Below are positions 40,432 to 50,670 of a DNA stretch of 64,000 nucleotides, one piece after another (within the stretch, counting starts at the first letter, position 1; each line of letters opens with the position of its first letter). The notes beneath the pieces were generated by a model, which was not told where the DNA came from, searched no databases, and saw nothing but the letters and a program-made list of their open reading frames with translations. The stretch comes from Neovahlkampfia damariscottae (Eukaryota > Heterolobosea > Selenaionea > Neovahlkampfiida > Neovahlkampfiidae). The stretch spans positions 1 to 64,000 of the forward strand of contig JABLTG010000066.1 of NCBI GenBank assembly GCA_016618085.1, given 5' to 3'. The position numbers and the translations under genes were made by a program.

Positions 40432-42363
40432 TTATTTTTTCTTTTTTTTTCCTGCAGGATTATCATTACCTTCAAATTGAATAAATTGTAATTCATATCT
40501 TGGTATTCTAAAATGCATGAAGGGTAAATTTTCAATTTTTTTTTTCTTTTTTGGATTTTGATCATTTGAATGAAATTCTTCAGAAATAAAAGTTAATTGA
40601 GCTTGTTGTTGTTGTGTCATTGGTTGTTGTATCATTTGAGGTATCATTGATTGTTGTGATGTTTGTGATGGAATATTTGGTTGAATTGAATTTTGTATTT
40701 GATCTGTATATTGTTGTTGATCCATTTGAAAAGGATCATTTTTTGTTACAGGTTGTAAATAATCTGGTTGTTCAACAAATTGTCTTTTTTGAGTAAAATT
40801 CTTTTTTTGTTGTTGAATTGCACCTATTACACCAACACCACCACCACCAACACCAACACTACCAACACCACTACTATTTCCACTAGTTAATTGTTGTTGA
40901 GGTTGTTGTTGAGATTGTGAATCAGATGGTTCACCAAATTGATAATTATGTAATTCTGAATTTCTTCTTTCAATTGAATAACTTCTTAATAAATTTTGAA
41001 AAGATGTATCCATATTTTCTTCATTTGGTAATTTAAAATCTGATGAATTTCTACTTTCTAATATTTCTGAAATATTAAAATCTTCTTCTGATAAGAAATT
41101 TAAATCAAATAAACTTCTTTTTCTTTGTGCTTTTAATGAACTTGTTGAACCTCCTGAACCTGATCGACCTGGTAATTCTTCTTCTTCATATTCTTTTCCT
41201 TCTTTTTCTCTTTCTTCAAAAACAATACTAAATAAAGCACTGTATGAAAAATGATGTTATGATAAATAAATGATATACCTTATTGTTCTTAAATGAGTTT
41301 CATTTTCAATTGTAAATTCTTTTGTTGAAGAATGTAATATCTCAATAACACCTATAATTTTATTTTCTTTATCTAAAATTGGTGAACAAATTACATTTCT
41401 TGATCTTTCATCTTTTAAAGCAATATCATTGGAATATTTTCTGTCTCCATTTGCTACTTGTGAAACTAGTTCATCTGAAACTTTGTCAAACATAAATAAA
41501 GAAGTTCTTTCGCATGATAATAATTTTGTTGTACAAGAAACTAAAATTTGAAGAAATACACCTGTGATGTGATTGGTTGATTTTTTTTTTTTACCTGCTG
41601 CAGATGGATCTGAAACAATAGATAATCTTCTATGAAGTGATGATTTTTTAACTTCTAATGGATTTTGTTGATCATTCTTTTGTTTAAAAAAAGAAGGAAA
41701 AGCGGATATTGATTCTGGTGCTGGAAAAGCAGTTGGTGGTAAACCTGTTGAATTCCATGGTTGAATAGTTTGTGTTTGTTCTGATAAAGTATTTTCAAAA
41801 TAATTTGTTTTTGTATTCTTGTGTTGATTTTTGTATTCTATAATTTTTTTTTCAACTTCATTTAAATCTCCAATCTTTTTTAAATCAATAGTTTTTATAT
41901 TCTTTTCAATATATTCATAACAACTATTTGCAATATTTTGATTTTCAATAATTTGACTATTCTTTAAAATGTCAGCAACTGTGTCAACTGAAATCTTTTG
42001 ATTGATAAAATCTTGACAACATAATACTAAATCAAAAAGTTCATAAAATTTTGCAGCTTTATATGTTTCCCATACAGTTTGAAGAGATAGTCTTATTTCG
42101 TCTGTGTACATGTATTCAAGAATACCTAGGAATATTTTTGGTGCACTATCTTCAATTTCAATTTCTAATGTTGAGTTATCTTTACAATTAGCTAATATCA
42201 AGTTTGAAAAGTATGGTGATCTTGAAGAAAGTATAATTTTATGAGCAAAAATCTGTTGGTTTTCTATTATAAAACATACATCAGCAAATTGTTTAAAATT
42301 TAAGTAATTTCTTAAACTGTTTCCAAGGCCTTTGTTGCCTTTGACAGAGATGACTTCTTCCAT
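40432..42363 (-). CDS. BTB/POZ protein with GAF domain and Gln-rich tail
   Basis: Three exons (introns 41562-41594, 33 nt with no stop, and 41240-41278, 39 nt) give 619 residues. The BTB domain is at about 15-125 (FADVCFIIENQQIFAHKIIL, SSRSPYF, ILEYMYTDEI), then a BACK-like helical part. A GAF domain follows at about 260-370 (CERTSLFMFDKVSDELVS, RNVICSPILDKENKIIGVIE). The C-terminal 200 residues are low-complexity with Gln and Gly/Val runs. BTB domains usually recruit Cul3 ligases or dimerise, while GAF domains bind small ligands; the pairing suggests a ligand-tuned adaptor. It has no catalytic domain. Confidence 0.85.
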
Positions 42364-42631
42364 TTTTTTTTTTTTTGTAACGACAAGTTAACTTTTTTTG
42401 AGGGGTCGTTTTAATTGGTCAACCGCTAAAAGTATCCAACAACTTATCCACAAGAATGTTGGGCAATTTTCATAAAAACAAAAACTATATTAAAATATAA
42501 AACTCTTCATTTTAAAATTTATTTTTTATTGTTTTTTTTTTAACAAAAAAATCAAAATGAACGGATTGACAGGTAACCAAAAAAACCACACCAAAAGTCA
42601 AAATAAAAATACAATTGAAAAATACAGTAGT

Positions 42632-42651
42632 ACCTATTTAAAAAAATAGGT
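42632..42651. other. Short hairpin after the SBP2-like gene
   Basis: ACCTATTTAAAAAAATAGGT: 8-bp perfect stem with an AAAA loop, 5 bp beyond the SBP2-like stop codon (minus strand). It could mark the transcript end, or be chance in AT-rich DNA. Confidence 0.3.
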
Positions 42652-42656
42652 TGTAT

Positions 42657-43588
42657 TCAATTTTTGACAACCAATTCTTCCTCATTTGGAACCAGTGCCT
42701 CAATTTTTTTTGAATTCCATGCTTCTTTTAATTCTTGTGATAATCTTAACATTTTTCTGAAATCATCAATTGCACCTTCCGCAGATATAATACCCTTTTA
42801 AAATTGAAAAATTAATAATAAATATTTACGATAACTGAAATCTTAATTGTTTTTCCAATTGATTTTCCCATTTTTCTAATGTTCAAAGCAAATACTACAC
42901 CAACTCTATTTTCATATGCTAAATTCAATAAATCTATTACAACTTCATCTAATCCACCAGGAGAAACTATTTTATCAATATTTGGAGCAATAATTATTGA
43001 TCTTATTCTTTTTGATTTTATTGCTCTTTCAACTTCTCTCAGACCAATAACATATCTCTTTTTTGATTTATATTTCAATGGTTGTGTATTCTTTAATTTA
43101 GTTTGAAATTTTGTCAATTTCTTTAATAGTTCAATTACAGTTTCATCTAATTCAGGTGATAACAGTTGATTGACATATCTGTAAAAGTTATTTAATTTTT
43201 TGTTAGTTTTTTACTCTCTCACTATTTTCTTGACTCCAGATATATTCTTTTTTTCTTCTAAAAGTAATGATTCTTCTTGTTGATTAATAAAATTATTTAG
43301 TTCAATTTCTAATTGTCTTTCATTCATTGTTTCAACTCTTTCTTTTTCTTCTTCTTTCTCTCCTTCTTCTTCTTCCTTGATTACTTCATCAGGTTCTAAT
43401 TTCCCTTTTTCAATTAAAATCACTTTTTTCAATTTTGTTAATTTCTTTTTCTTTTTTCTTGATTCTAAAATATTATCATTTTCAACTTTTTTTTCTTCTT
43501 GTTTTTTTTCAATTTTATTATTTTCATTTTTTGTCATCACTTTTTTAACTAAATATCTTTTTTTTTTTGAAGAAATTAATGGGAACAT
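42657..43588 (-). CDS. SECIS-binding protein 2-like (L7Ae-fold) protein
   Basis: Three exons (introns 43179-43214 and 42795-42829) give 286 residues. A highly charged Lys/Glu N terminus precedes a region matching the SBP2 RNA-binding module: EYVNQLLSPELDETVIELLK, then the L7Ae core KKRYVIGLREVERAIKSKRI, IIIAPNIDKI, GGLDEVVIDL, VVFALNIRKMGKSIGK and, across the second intron, SVIGIISAEGAIDDFRKML. GLREV and the long spacing are typical of SBP2 rather than ribosomal L7Ae proteins. It would bind SECIS elements and support selenocysteine insertion. It is much shorter than vertebrate SBP2. Confidence 0.85.
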
Positions 43589-43629
43589 TAAATGGTTCTT
43601 ACTTTTCTCTATTTTTATTAGAAATGTAA

Positions 43630-44248
43630 TTAATTTGCAAACTTCCAGATGATAGCTTTTTCAATTTCTGTTTCTGGTATATTTTGAACAAATTCATTGA
43701 CATTTTCATTTGAATCACTTTTTATATAAAATTTAATGAATTGTTGAATTTACGAATATTCAGGTGGTACCATTTTACCATTTTGAATACAAGAAATGAT
43801 TTTTGGAAAATTTTTAAAGTAATCTTTGAACAAGGCTCTATTTAAACAATTTTAGAAAAAAAAAAAATTACAGAGCATGATTACTATTGAATTAAGTATT
43901 AAAATACATTTATACCTGAATTTCCATATTAAAGCATAAGATATTTTATTTGATAGTGGTAATTGTAGTGCGTACCTATTAAGAAAAAATAAAAATATAA
44001 AATTAAAAACCTTGAATCTCCTTTGATATTCAAACCGATATTTATGTTATAAGGCATAGCAAATAATGTTCCTGCCAAAGAAACTTTCAAAAAAAAATTA
44101 AAAAAAATGACGACAAAGAGTTACTCAAAGGATTTCTGTCGGAAAAGTCAGGAACTGGATGATTCAATATTCTATAAATCTCTGAAGAAGTATACCTACA
44201 TCCAGTTAATATTATTAAAAAAACCAACCAAGTCAATTCTTCGTTCAT
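43630..44248 (-). CDS. Hypothetical protein with four introns
   Basis: Five exons (introns 43718-43753, 43838-43915, 43976-44010 and 44072-44124; the second, 78 nt, is the longest placed) give 138 residues with every junction in frame. Core: FAMPYNINIGLNIKGDSRYA, LPLSNKISYALIWKFRALFK, ending in IEKAIIWKFAN. The 3' exons are well supported by mutual frame agreement; the first exon, with its hydrophobic N terminus and ATG at 44248, is tentative. I recognise no family. It starts 49 bp from the divergent ERGIC3-like gene, with a CCAAT sequence between them. Confidence 0.45.
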
Positions 44249-44297
44249 TATCCCACAAAACAAACTCAAAATTTTTCCACCAATTATTTTTGGACAC

Positions 44298-45694
44298 ATG
44301 CAAAATTCCAACTTCAACCCATTCAGCAACACCAGCACTTTAAGGAATCGAGTAAAAAATACAAATGAAGGAGAAATAAAATTTGAAAGTAGTAGTATTG
44401 CAAAAGGTTTAAAAAAAATGGATTTGTATCCAAAAACTAAAGAACATGTTCAAACAAAAACAAGACTTGGTGGAATTGGTAAGAAAAAAAAAAAAAAAGA
44501 GTTAAAATAACTATAAAAGTATCCATTATCACAGGAATTGTGGTTTTCATTTTATTTTTGACAGAATTTAATTTATATTTGACTCATGAAAGAACAGGTT
44601 TTTTTTTTTTTTTTATTTTTCTGATTTAAAAAAAGATCGTTTGGGTGTTGATCTTCAACCTCATGGTTATGTTGATATTTTATTTAATATTACATTTCCT
44701 CATATTCCTTGTCATGATCTTCATGTTGATGTTATAGACATGGTCGGAAAAAAAAAAATTAAATTTTTTCTTTTAGGCAGGGGCACAACAGATAAATATA
44801 GGTCATAGAATACATAAAACACCCGTTGATGAAAATTTTAATTTAATAATGCCTCATAGTCATCGTCAAATAGATTTAGGAGCAACTTTACATGAAAGTT
44901 ATACTCCTTTTTCAGACAGACGTTCACCATTTTTTTGTGGATCTTGTTATGATGCAAATGTATTCCTACTTTCCAATTTTTAATTTTTTAGGTTCCAAGA
45001 GGTACTTGCTGTAACAGTTGTTCAGATGTCTTAGAAGCATATAAAAAAAGTGGGTATAAAGAACCTGATATGTCAGATATTGAACAATGTGGTGAAGTTT
45101 TATCACATAAATATGTTGGTTGTAATATGTATGGTGATTTGAAGTTTTGAAGTTTTTTTTTTTTTACATCTACTTTTTTTTAGAGTTAACAAAGTTGCAG
45201 GTAATTTTCATTTTGCACCAGGAAGAAGTTTTCAAAGTGAACAACATACTAGTGTCGCTCATGTTCATGAATTCAATCCTTGGTTAGTTGCACAATTCAA
45301 TTCATCACATATCATTCATCATATGAGTTTTGGTGTTGATATTCCATATGTTAAATATCCATTAGATGGAAAAATAAAAATAATGGATAGTTTAGCAATT
45401 CACAAATATTTTATAAAAGTGGTTCCAACAATCGTTGAAAGATTTTTTTATTCAATTACAAGTGCTCAATATTCTTACACAGAATTTGTTCAAAAGATTG
45501 ATTTGACAAAAAGAATTGCTTTACCTGGTATTTTCTTTGTTTATGATTTGTCTCCAATTACTATCACTTATCAAGAAGGTGGTAGAGGTTTTTTACATTT
45601 TCTTGTTAAATTATGTGCCATTATTGGTGGTGTTTTTGCAATTTCGAAGTTTATTGATAATTTTATACATAAAATCTCAAAAAAAATTGAATAA
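44298..45694 (+). CDS. ERGIC3/Erv46-type ER-Golgi cargo receptor
   Basis: Six exons with introns 44479-44519, 44598-44635, 44743-44776, 44960-44991 and 45144-45183 give 403 residues. KKMDLYPKTKEHVQTKTRLG then GI|VSIITGIVVFILFLTEF form the N-terminal anchor; the lumenal domain has FPHIPCHDLHVDVIDM|AGAQQ, CCNSCSDVLEAY, LK|VNKVAGNFHFAPGRSFQ and FDLSPITI-like FVYDLSPITITY, followed by a C-terminal membrane span. This is the full Erv46/ERGIC3 order, a COPII-vesicle cargo receptor. The N-terminal 40 residues before LYPKT are longer than in yeast. Confidence 0.92.
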
Positions 45695-45848
45695 ATTTAT
45701 TATGACCAATCGCTATTTTTTTTGATGCGTTTTTTATTTATTGAATTAAAAAAATGAAAACAAATTGAGATAGAACAGTAATAGTAATAATTTCTGCTGA
45801 ATATCTCAAAAAAATTGAAAAAACAACTAGAAATAATAGAAATATTGG

Positions 45849-46031
45849 TTATTTGGAATTTGCTATTTTTGTTGCTATCATTTCCCAAAGGAAAGCAACT
45901 TCTTCTTCTTTTTGAATATTTGTTTCTTTATTTACAGTATTTTTTGGTTTTTTATCTTCTTTGTCTCCATTGTTCTTTTTCTTATTTTCTTTCTCACCTT
46001 TTTTTGAAATGATCTTTTTTTTTTCTTTCAT
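45849..46031 (-). CDS. Small Lys-rich hypothetical protein
   Basis: 60-codon minus-strand ORF (Lys/Asn/Glu-rich N terminus, then VAFLWEMIATKIANSK). Downstream on the same strand, about 45740-45840, another frame encodes a hydrophobic, membrane-like stretch ending LSQFVFIFLIQ. The two may be exons of one tail-anchored protein but I could not find a consistent GT-AG junction. A real but incompletely modelled gene is likely. Confidence 0.35.
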   Translation of the reverse strand: MKEKKKIISKKGEKENKKKNNGDKEDKKPKNTVNKETNIQKEEEVAFLWEMIATKIANSK

Positions 46032-46113
46032 GTGTTCAATTGTCTGATTAATTTGTGTTACCTATTGCCAAAAAGAATTAATTAACGAATTTATTTTTAG
46101 ATTTTTTTTTCAA

Positions 46114-46120
46114 CCAATCA
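46114..46120 (+). promoter_or_regulatory. CCAAT box of the RasGEF gene
   Basis: CAACCAATCAGTCAC, 34 bp before ATG 46155, in the divergent gap to the small minus-strand ORF. Confidence 0.45.
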
Positions 46121-46154
46121 GTCACTTTTACTTGAACCAATTCTCTTCAACAAA

Positions 46155-48321
46155 ATGTCAACAATAAACCAGAAACGAAGAAGGTCAACAAATGGTAGAA
46201 GTTCAATTTTAAAAGTAAATCAAAGAGGTACAATTTTAGGAGGAAATCCAACTTTAAAAATTGATATTCCATTTGTACGAAAAGAAGGAGGTGAAAAATT
46301 ACTAACTATTACAAAACATATTCCAATTCCACCTGGATCAAAATTATCACAAGATCCAAGAGTTGTACAATTTGATAAAAGAATAGAAGACGAAGAAAGA
46401 AAAGAAAATAAAAAAAGACTTCAAGACTTTTTAGAAGATAATTCATTAGATGGAGTCGATAAAAAACAATGGGTTGCAAGAGCAATGAAAAGAAATCCAG
46501 ATGTATTAAATTTAATGGAAAGATTAAGACCACTTTCAAAAAAAGAAAGTTTTTCACGTCTAAATAAATTTGATGACAAATCACCGTAAGAAAAAAAAAA
46601 AAAGAAAACAAAATTAACTTTTAAAAGTAATCACTTGATGCCAAAACAAACATCAACAACAGAATGTCGTGGTGAATTAACACGTGAAAATGTAGTTCAA
46701 ATGATTTATCAACATTATTATAGTAAAGGAGAATATTCTTATCAAGAAACCATAAAAAAATTAAAAGAAGAAACAGGTATATCATATAATGGAATGTATA
46801 AAGAAAGTCCAAGTATTTTAAAAAGTTGTCTAAGTATGGGTATAACTGATGCCGAAAATGTAAAAGAGTTACAAGATACAGGAATGGAAGATTTAACTCA
46901 TGATATTGAAGTTCAAACATCATCTATTTATACACATTTAGATAGAGAATACGATCCAAATGATTTAAGAAAAAATATTTGGGAAGAATTATTATCTACA
47001 GATGAAAATAAAGATAATTTTGAAATTAAAGATAAAGAATTAAAATTAGCAACTTTAAACAAATTAATTCAATACTTAACTTCAGATGATGCTGAAAATA
47101 ATTTTTTAGATACATTTTTAATTACATATCGTTCATTTACAACACCTGAAGTTTTATTAAATAGATTAATTGAAAGATATAAAGTACCTGATTTAGAACA
47201 AATGAATGATCCGAATATGACTGATGACCAATGGAATCAAAGAAAAAAAATTATTCGTTTAAGAACTGGAAATGTTTTACAAAAATGGATTCCAAATTAT
47301 TTTTATGATTGGAGTCAAGCTATGATTTTAATGACAACAGATTTTATTGATGATTATTTATTAAAAAAAAGCGAAACTATAAATTTAGGAAAATCACTAA
47401 AAACTAAATTAAATAGAGAATTAAAAAATCAAAGAAAGAAAGGATTTAAAACTGTATTTTCAAATTCAGATGTTCAATTACCAATTGTACCAAGAAATAT
47501 TTTTTCAAATTCTCTCCAATTAAATGATATTGATGAAACAGAATTAGCAAGACAAATTACATTAATGGAACATGATACTTTTTCTAAAATTAAACCAGTT
47601 GAATTATTAAATTGTGCTTGGAGTAAAGAAAATTTAAAACATCGTTCAGTAAATGTTTTGAGATCAACTGCTCTTTTTAATCAATTTTCAAAAGAGATTA
47701 CAAATTCAATTTTACAACCAAAAACTTTAAAAGAAAGAAAAATTAATATGCAAAGAGCATATGGTGTAGCTAGAGCTTTATTTAAATTAAAAAATTTTAA
47801 TGACTTTCTTTCAGTCACATCAGGTCTTTCAAATGCTGGTGTTCATAGATTAAAATGGACAAAATTAGAAATTGATCAAAGATTACATTCAGAATTTGAA
47901 GAAAATATCAAGGTCATGTCTTCTGATAACTCATTTAAAGTTTATCGTGCACACATTTTAGGTTTAGATCCTCCTTTAGTTCCTTATCTGTAAGTCAAAT
48001 TTTGAAAGTTAAAATTGTATTTTTAGTGGAATTTATTTAACTGATTTAACATTTATTGAAGATGGAAATGCTGATGTTATTAATCATTCAGTTACAGGAA
48101 GAGAATTAATTAATTGGAAAAAAAGAAAATTAGTTTATGCTGTAATTCAACAAATTCAACAATATCAAGATAAACCATTTGATATTCTTCCAGTTTATCA
48201 AATTCAACAATGTATTGAACGTTTATTAGATAAATCTTTTCCAGATGAAAAAGAATTCTTCAAAATGTCTTTAGAAAGGGAACCAAGAAGTGCTCAAAGT
48301 AAAGAAGATCTCCCACAATAA
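46155..48321 (+). CDS. Ras guanine-nucleotide exchange factor with LisH-like motif
   Basis: Three exons (introns 46586-46627 and 47990-48026) give 695 residues. A basic, disordered N terminus is followed by TRENVVQMIYQHYYSKGEYS (LisH-like dimer motif, as in Dictyostelium RasGEFs), a RasGEF N domain (FLDTFLITYRSFTTPEVLLN) and the catalytic Cdc25 domain (ARQITLMEHDTFSKIKPVEL, ARALFKLKNFNDFLSVTSGL, and PPLVPYL|GIYLTDLTFIEDGN completed by the last intron). It activates a Ras-family GTPase at membranes. The second junction recreates the conserved VPYLGIYLTDL motif. Confidence 0.95.
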
Positions 48322-48518
48322 AAAAATAAATATTATTTGTCCAAATCAGAACTTTTTTCATTTCGGTTTGTCTTTTCAAAATCAGTTTGAATAATTACTT
48401 TTTTTAGTTTTTTTTTCACCCAATTTAGAAAATTGAAAGAATTCTCCGACACCAAATTGAGATTTTTAGTTCACCAAATTGGACTAGCGAATGGGAATTG
48501 TTTTTGAAAAGGAATTGA

Positions 48519-48525
48519 CCAATCA
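48519..48525 (+). promoter_or_regulatory. CCAAT box of the 48590 gene
   Basis: TTGACCAATCAGATAA, about 65 bp upstream of ATG 48590. Confidence 0.45.
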
Positions 48526-48589
48526 GATAATTTTTCGTTCGAATTAAAATCCATTTCCAGAGAGTCTGTGAAGTTACGTGTGGATAAAA

Positions 48590-49696
48590 ATGAATCAAGA
48601 AAGCAGTAATCAAGAACATTTTGAAGCGTTTCAATTCGATAAAGAACCTGAAGATTTATGGAATAACTTTCTTCAAGAGAGTTACAACAAAACATCCTTA
48701 AGAAAATTATTACCTCAAACATCATCAAGTAAATCAATGATATTACAAAGACAACCAACAGAAACATTCAAAAACGATAGAAAGTGGAAAGTATTATTAT
48801 CTGGCTCAAAAGTGTTATTTGACATGGATCAACAACCTTTCAGCGCTTCTATTGAAGTTAGAACTAGAAATGAAACTAGTCCATATTCAGTACCTGAAAA
48901 ATTATATAGCTCTTTAAAATATGAATTAACTCAAGAATTACCTGCACATTGCTTAGGAACAAACATTTCAGTTCTTATGTCAAAAATTCAAGCTGTAAAT
49001 CCTTATAATACAAACGAAGAAATCTTAAAACCAAATTCAAAACCAATTCTTATGGGAACACAAGATTTTATTCCATTAACTCTTTCACAAGGATCATTTT
49101 ATAGCAAAAATAAGATACAATTCACTGATGTAAGTTATCATCATGAAAAGAAATATTTCGCATTCAAAGTTTCATATTTTGAACCAACAAATTTGGAAGA
49201 ACCACTTTTAGTTCAATTGTCATCACCATTTCAAGTTTTTGCAAGAAGACCAAGAAAAAATATAAAAAGAAGAAATTCACTTTCAGTTTCAAAACCACAA
49301 ACAAAAAGAATAAAAAAAGAACAAATTATAAAAAAAGAAGAAGAAGTTATATTGAAACAAGAACAACAAGATCAACATCAACAAGAGCAAGAACAAATTG
49401 AACAATTTGAAGAACATGAACAATTATTTATTCCAAGTTTAGATGAGACCATTTTAGAATCATCTACTTCAAATTTAAATCTTATACATCATCATAATTC
49501 AACTTATCAACAAGAAAATAGTAAATTAAATCAATTCCTTGAATATTTGGATGTTTTATCAAAACTTAAAGAAGAATTAAATGAAGAAGAAAAAAAGATT
49601 GCAAAAGAAACTGTCGAAAAGAAACTTTTAGATAGAGAATTTTCATCTTTCGAAAATTTATCGGAATTTGATCTTTGTTCAATGGATTCATTTTGA
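48590..49696 (+). CDS. Putative transcription factor, paralogous in plan to the 24902 gene
   Basis: Intronless, 368 residues from ATG 48590. A predicted beta-rich domain (about 60-215: WKVLLSGSKVLFDMDQQPFS, ASIEVRTRNE, YFAFKVSYFEPTNLEEPLLV) ends with SPFQVFARRPRKNIKRR, a border and nuclear-signal-like basic patch in the same position as SPSFIIKAKKP plus KKRKRE in the 24902 gene. Gln/Glu-rich and acidic C-terminal regions follow, the last including FENLSEFDLCSMDSF, which has an activation-domain look. DNA binding is inferred from architecture only. Confidence 0.55.
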   Translation: MNQESSNQEHFEAFQFDKEPEDLWNNFLQESYNKTSLRKLLPQTSSSKSMILQRQPTETFKNDRKWKVLLSGSKVLFDMDQQPFSASIEVRTRNETSPYSVPEKLYSSLKYELTQELPAHCLGTNISVLMSKIQAVNPYNTNEEILKPNSKPILMGTQDFIPLTLSQGSFYSKNKIQFTDVSYHHEKKYFAFKVSYFEPTNLEEPLLVQLSSPFQVFARRPRKNIKRRNSLSVSKPQTKRIKKEQIIKKEEEVILKQEQQDQHQQEQEQIEQFEEHEQLFIPSLDETILESSTSNLNLIHHHNSTYQQENSKLNQFLEYLDVLSKLKEELNEEEKKIAKETVEKKLLDREFSSFENLSEFDLCSMDSF

Positions 49697-49789
49697 ATAA
49701 AAAAAAATTTTTAAAAACTAGAGAAAAAAACTTGACTTTTTCTTTTTCCATCAAAACCCAAACCTCTCTCATTCCTTCATAAAAAAAGT

Positions 49790-50233
49790 TCATTTTAATT
49801 TTCTTAAAAATCTTTCCAAAATGACTTTTGCAGAGTATGAATCAATATTAAAAGTAGTATCATTTTCATTTTCCATTTGATATAAACGACTTTCTTTTGT
49901 TGAATTCTTTTCATCTTGAAGTACAATTGGAATATTTTGCAAGTTCATAATTTTGAAATCTCTTTGAATAAAATTTATAATTTTTTTTGTATTTGGAATA
50001 TTACATGATGGCACACCGACAACCATTAATTGAATGGGTTCAAACTCTTTGATTACTTTTGGAAACTTTTTAACAAATTCTTTTCTTTCAAAAGTTATTA
50101 ACGGAATAGCTTCTTTTTTTTTTTTTGGATTTGATATTGATATTCCAATATAAATGGCACCAACATCCATTCCTAATATATATTCATTTGGTTTGTAAAT
50201 AGTTTTAAACGTTTTTAAATTTAAAAAATTCAT
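49790..50233 (-). CDS. YqgF/RuvX-type RNase H-fold nuclease
   Basis: Intronless, 147 residues. ILGMDVGAIYIGISISNP (first acidic residue of the fold), LMVVGVPSC, LQDEKNST (the DE(R/K)xST motif) and IDSYSAKVILERFL (last Asp plus Ala pattern) match the YqgF/RuvX family, whose bacterial members process the 5' end of 16S rRNA. The N-terminal 14 residues are Lys-rich with no acid and could direct it to mitochondria. The gene is 10 bp from the end of the LYRM gene on the same strand. The family is mainly bacterial, so organellar origin or transfer is likely. Confidence 0.75.
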   Translation of the reverse strand: MNFLNLKTFKTIYKPNEYILGMDVGAIYIGISISNPKKKKEAIPLITFERKEFVKKFPKVIKEFEPIQLMVVGVPSCNIPNTKKIINFIQRDFKIMNLQNIPIVLQDEKNSTKESRLYQMENENDTTFNIDSYSAKVILERFLRKLK

Positions 50234-50243
50234 TGGACCTCCT

Positions 50244-50549
50244 TTATTCTGTAAATGAAATGATTTCTGTCAACTTTTTAAATTTTTCTTCTCCTTCTCT
50301 TAAAAAATATTTTCCTCTTTCAATATCTTCGTTTTTTAAATTTCTTTTGTATTCTGTAAAAAATGATAAATTTTTTTTAATTCCATTACCTATTCTTATT
50401 TCTTCCTTTCTTTTTTTTATTTAGATAATTTTTGTTTCTTACAATGATTCTTTTAAACTTTGGTCTTTAACAGTTCTGAGTTTCTTCAAAAATTTTTTGT
50501 ACTGTTCAAGTGTTTGTCTTCTTAAAATGAAATAAGGAAGCGTTTTCAT
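50244..50549 (-). CDS. LYRM2-like mitochondrial LYR-motif protein
   Basis: Three exons (introns 50410-50442 and 50354-50389) give 78 residues. FILRRQTLEQYKKFLKKLRT, then SLKEEIRIEYKRNLKNEDIE and GKYFLREGEEKFKKL match the LYRM2 pattern of a helix with an LYR-like start, EFKxNK, and GxxQLKxL. LYR proteins are small mitochondrial matrix factors that work with acyl-carrier protein in respiratory-complex assembly; LYRM2 is linked to complex I. Only the twice-spliced frame shows the family pattern. A CCAATCA box lies at 50570-50576. Confidence 0.75.
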
Positions 50550-50569
50550 TGAACAAAAAAAATAATAGA

Positions 50570-50576
50570 CCAATCA
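50570..50576 (+). promoter_or_regulatory. CCAAT box of the LYRM2-like gene
   Basis: TAGACCAATCAATA, 20 bp upstream of the minus-strand ATG at 50549. Confidence 0.4.
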
Positions 50577-50670
50577 ATATGAAATTATTTTATTTTGACG
50601 AAAAATTATGAAAAATTAAAACAGAATTTACAAATAAACAATGAATAGTTACACCTTAAAAAGTTCTAAA

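Noticed and set aside
42557-42640. Possible 19-residue spliced microprotein
   Set aside because: A GT-AG model gives a very short peptide with no similarity; such models arise easily by chance in AT-rich DNA.
43985-44020. AAAACCTTGA string like a palindrome arm
   Set aside because: It is short, falls at an intron-exon border of the 43630 gene and lacks the GGAAGG-GTTAAC core; probably chance.
44107-44343. Plus-strand 78-codon ORF upstream of the ERGIC3-like gene
   Set aside because: It lies antisense to the better supported first exon and intron of the 43630 gene and shows no domain.
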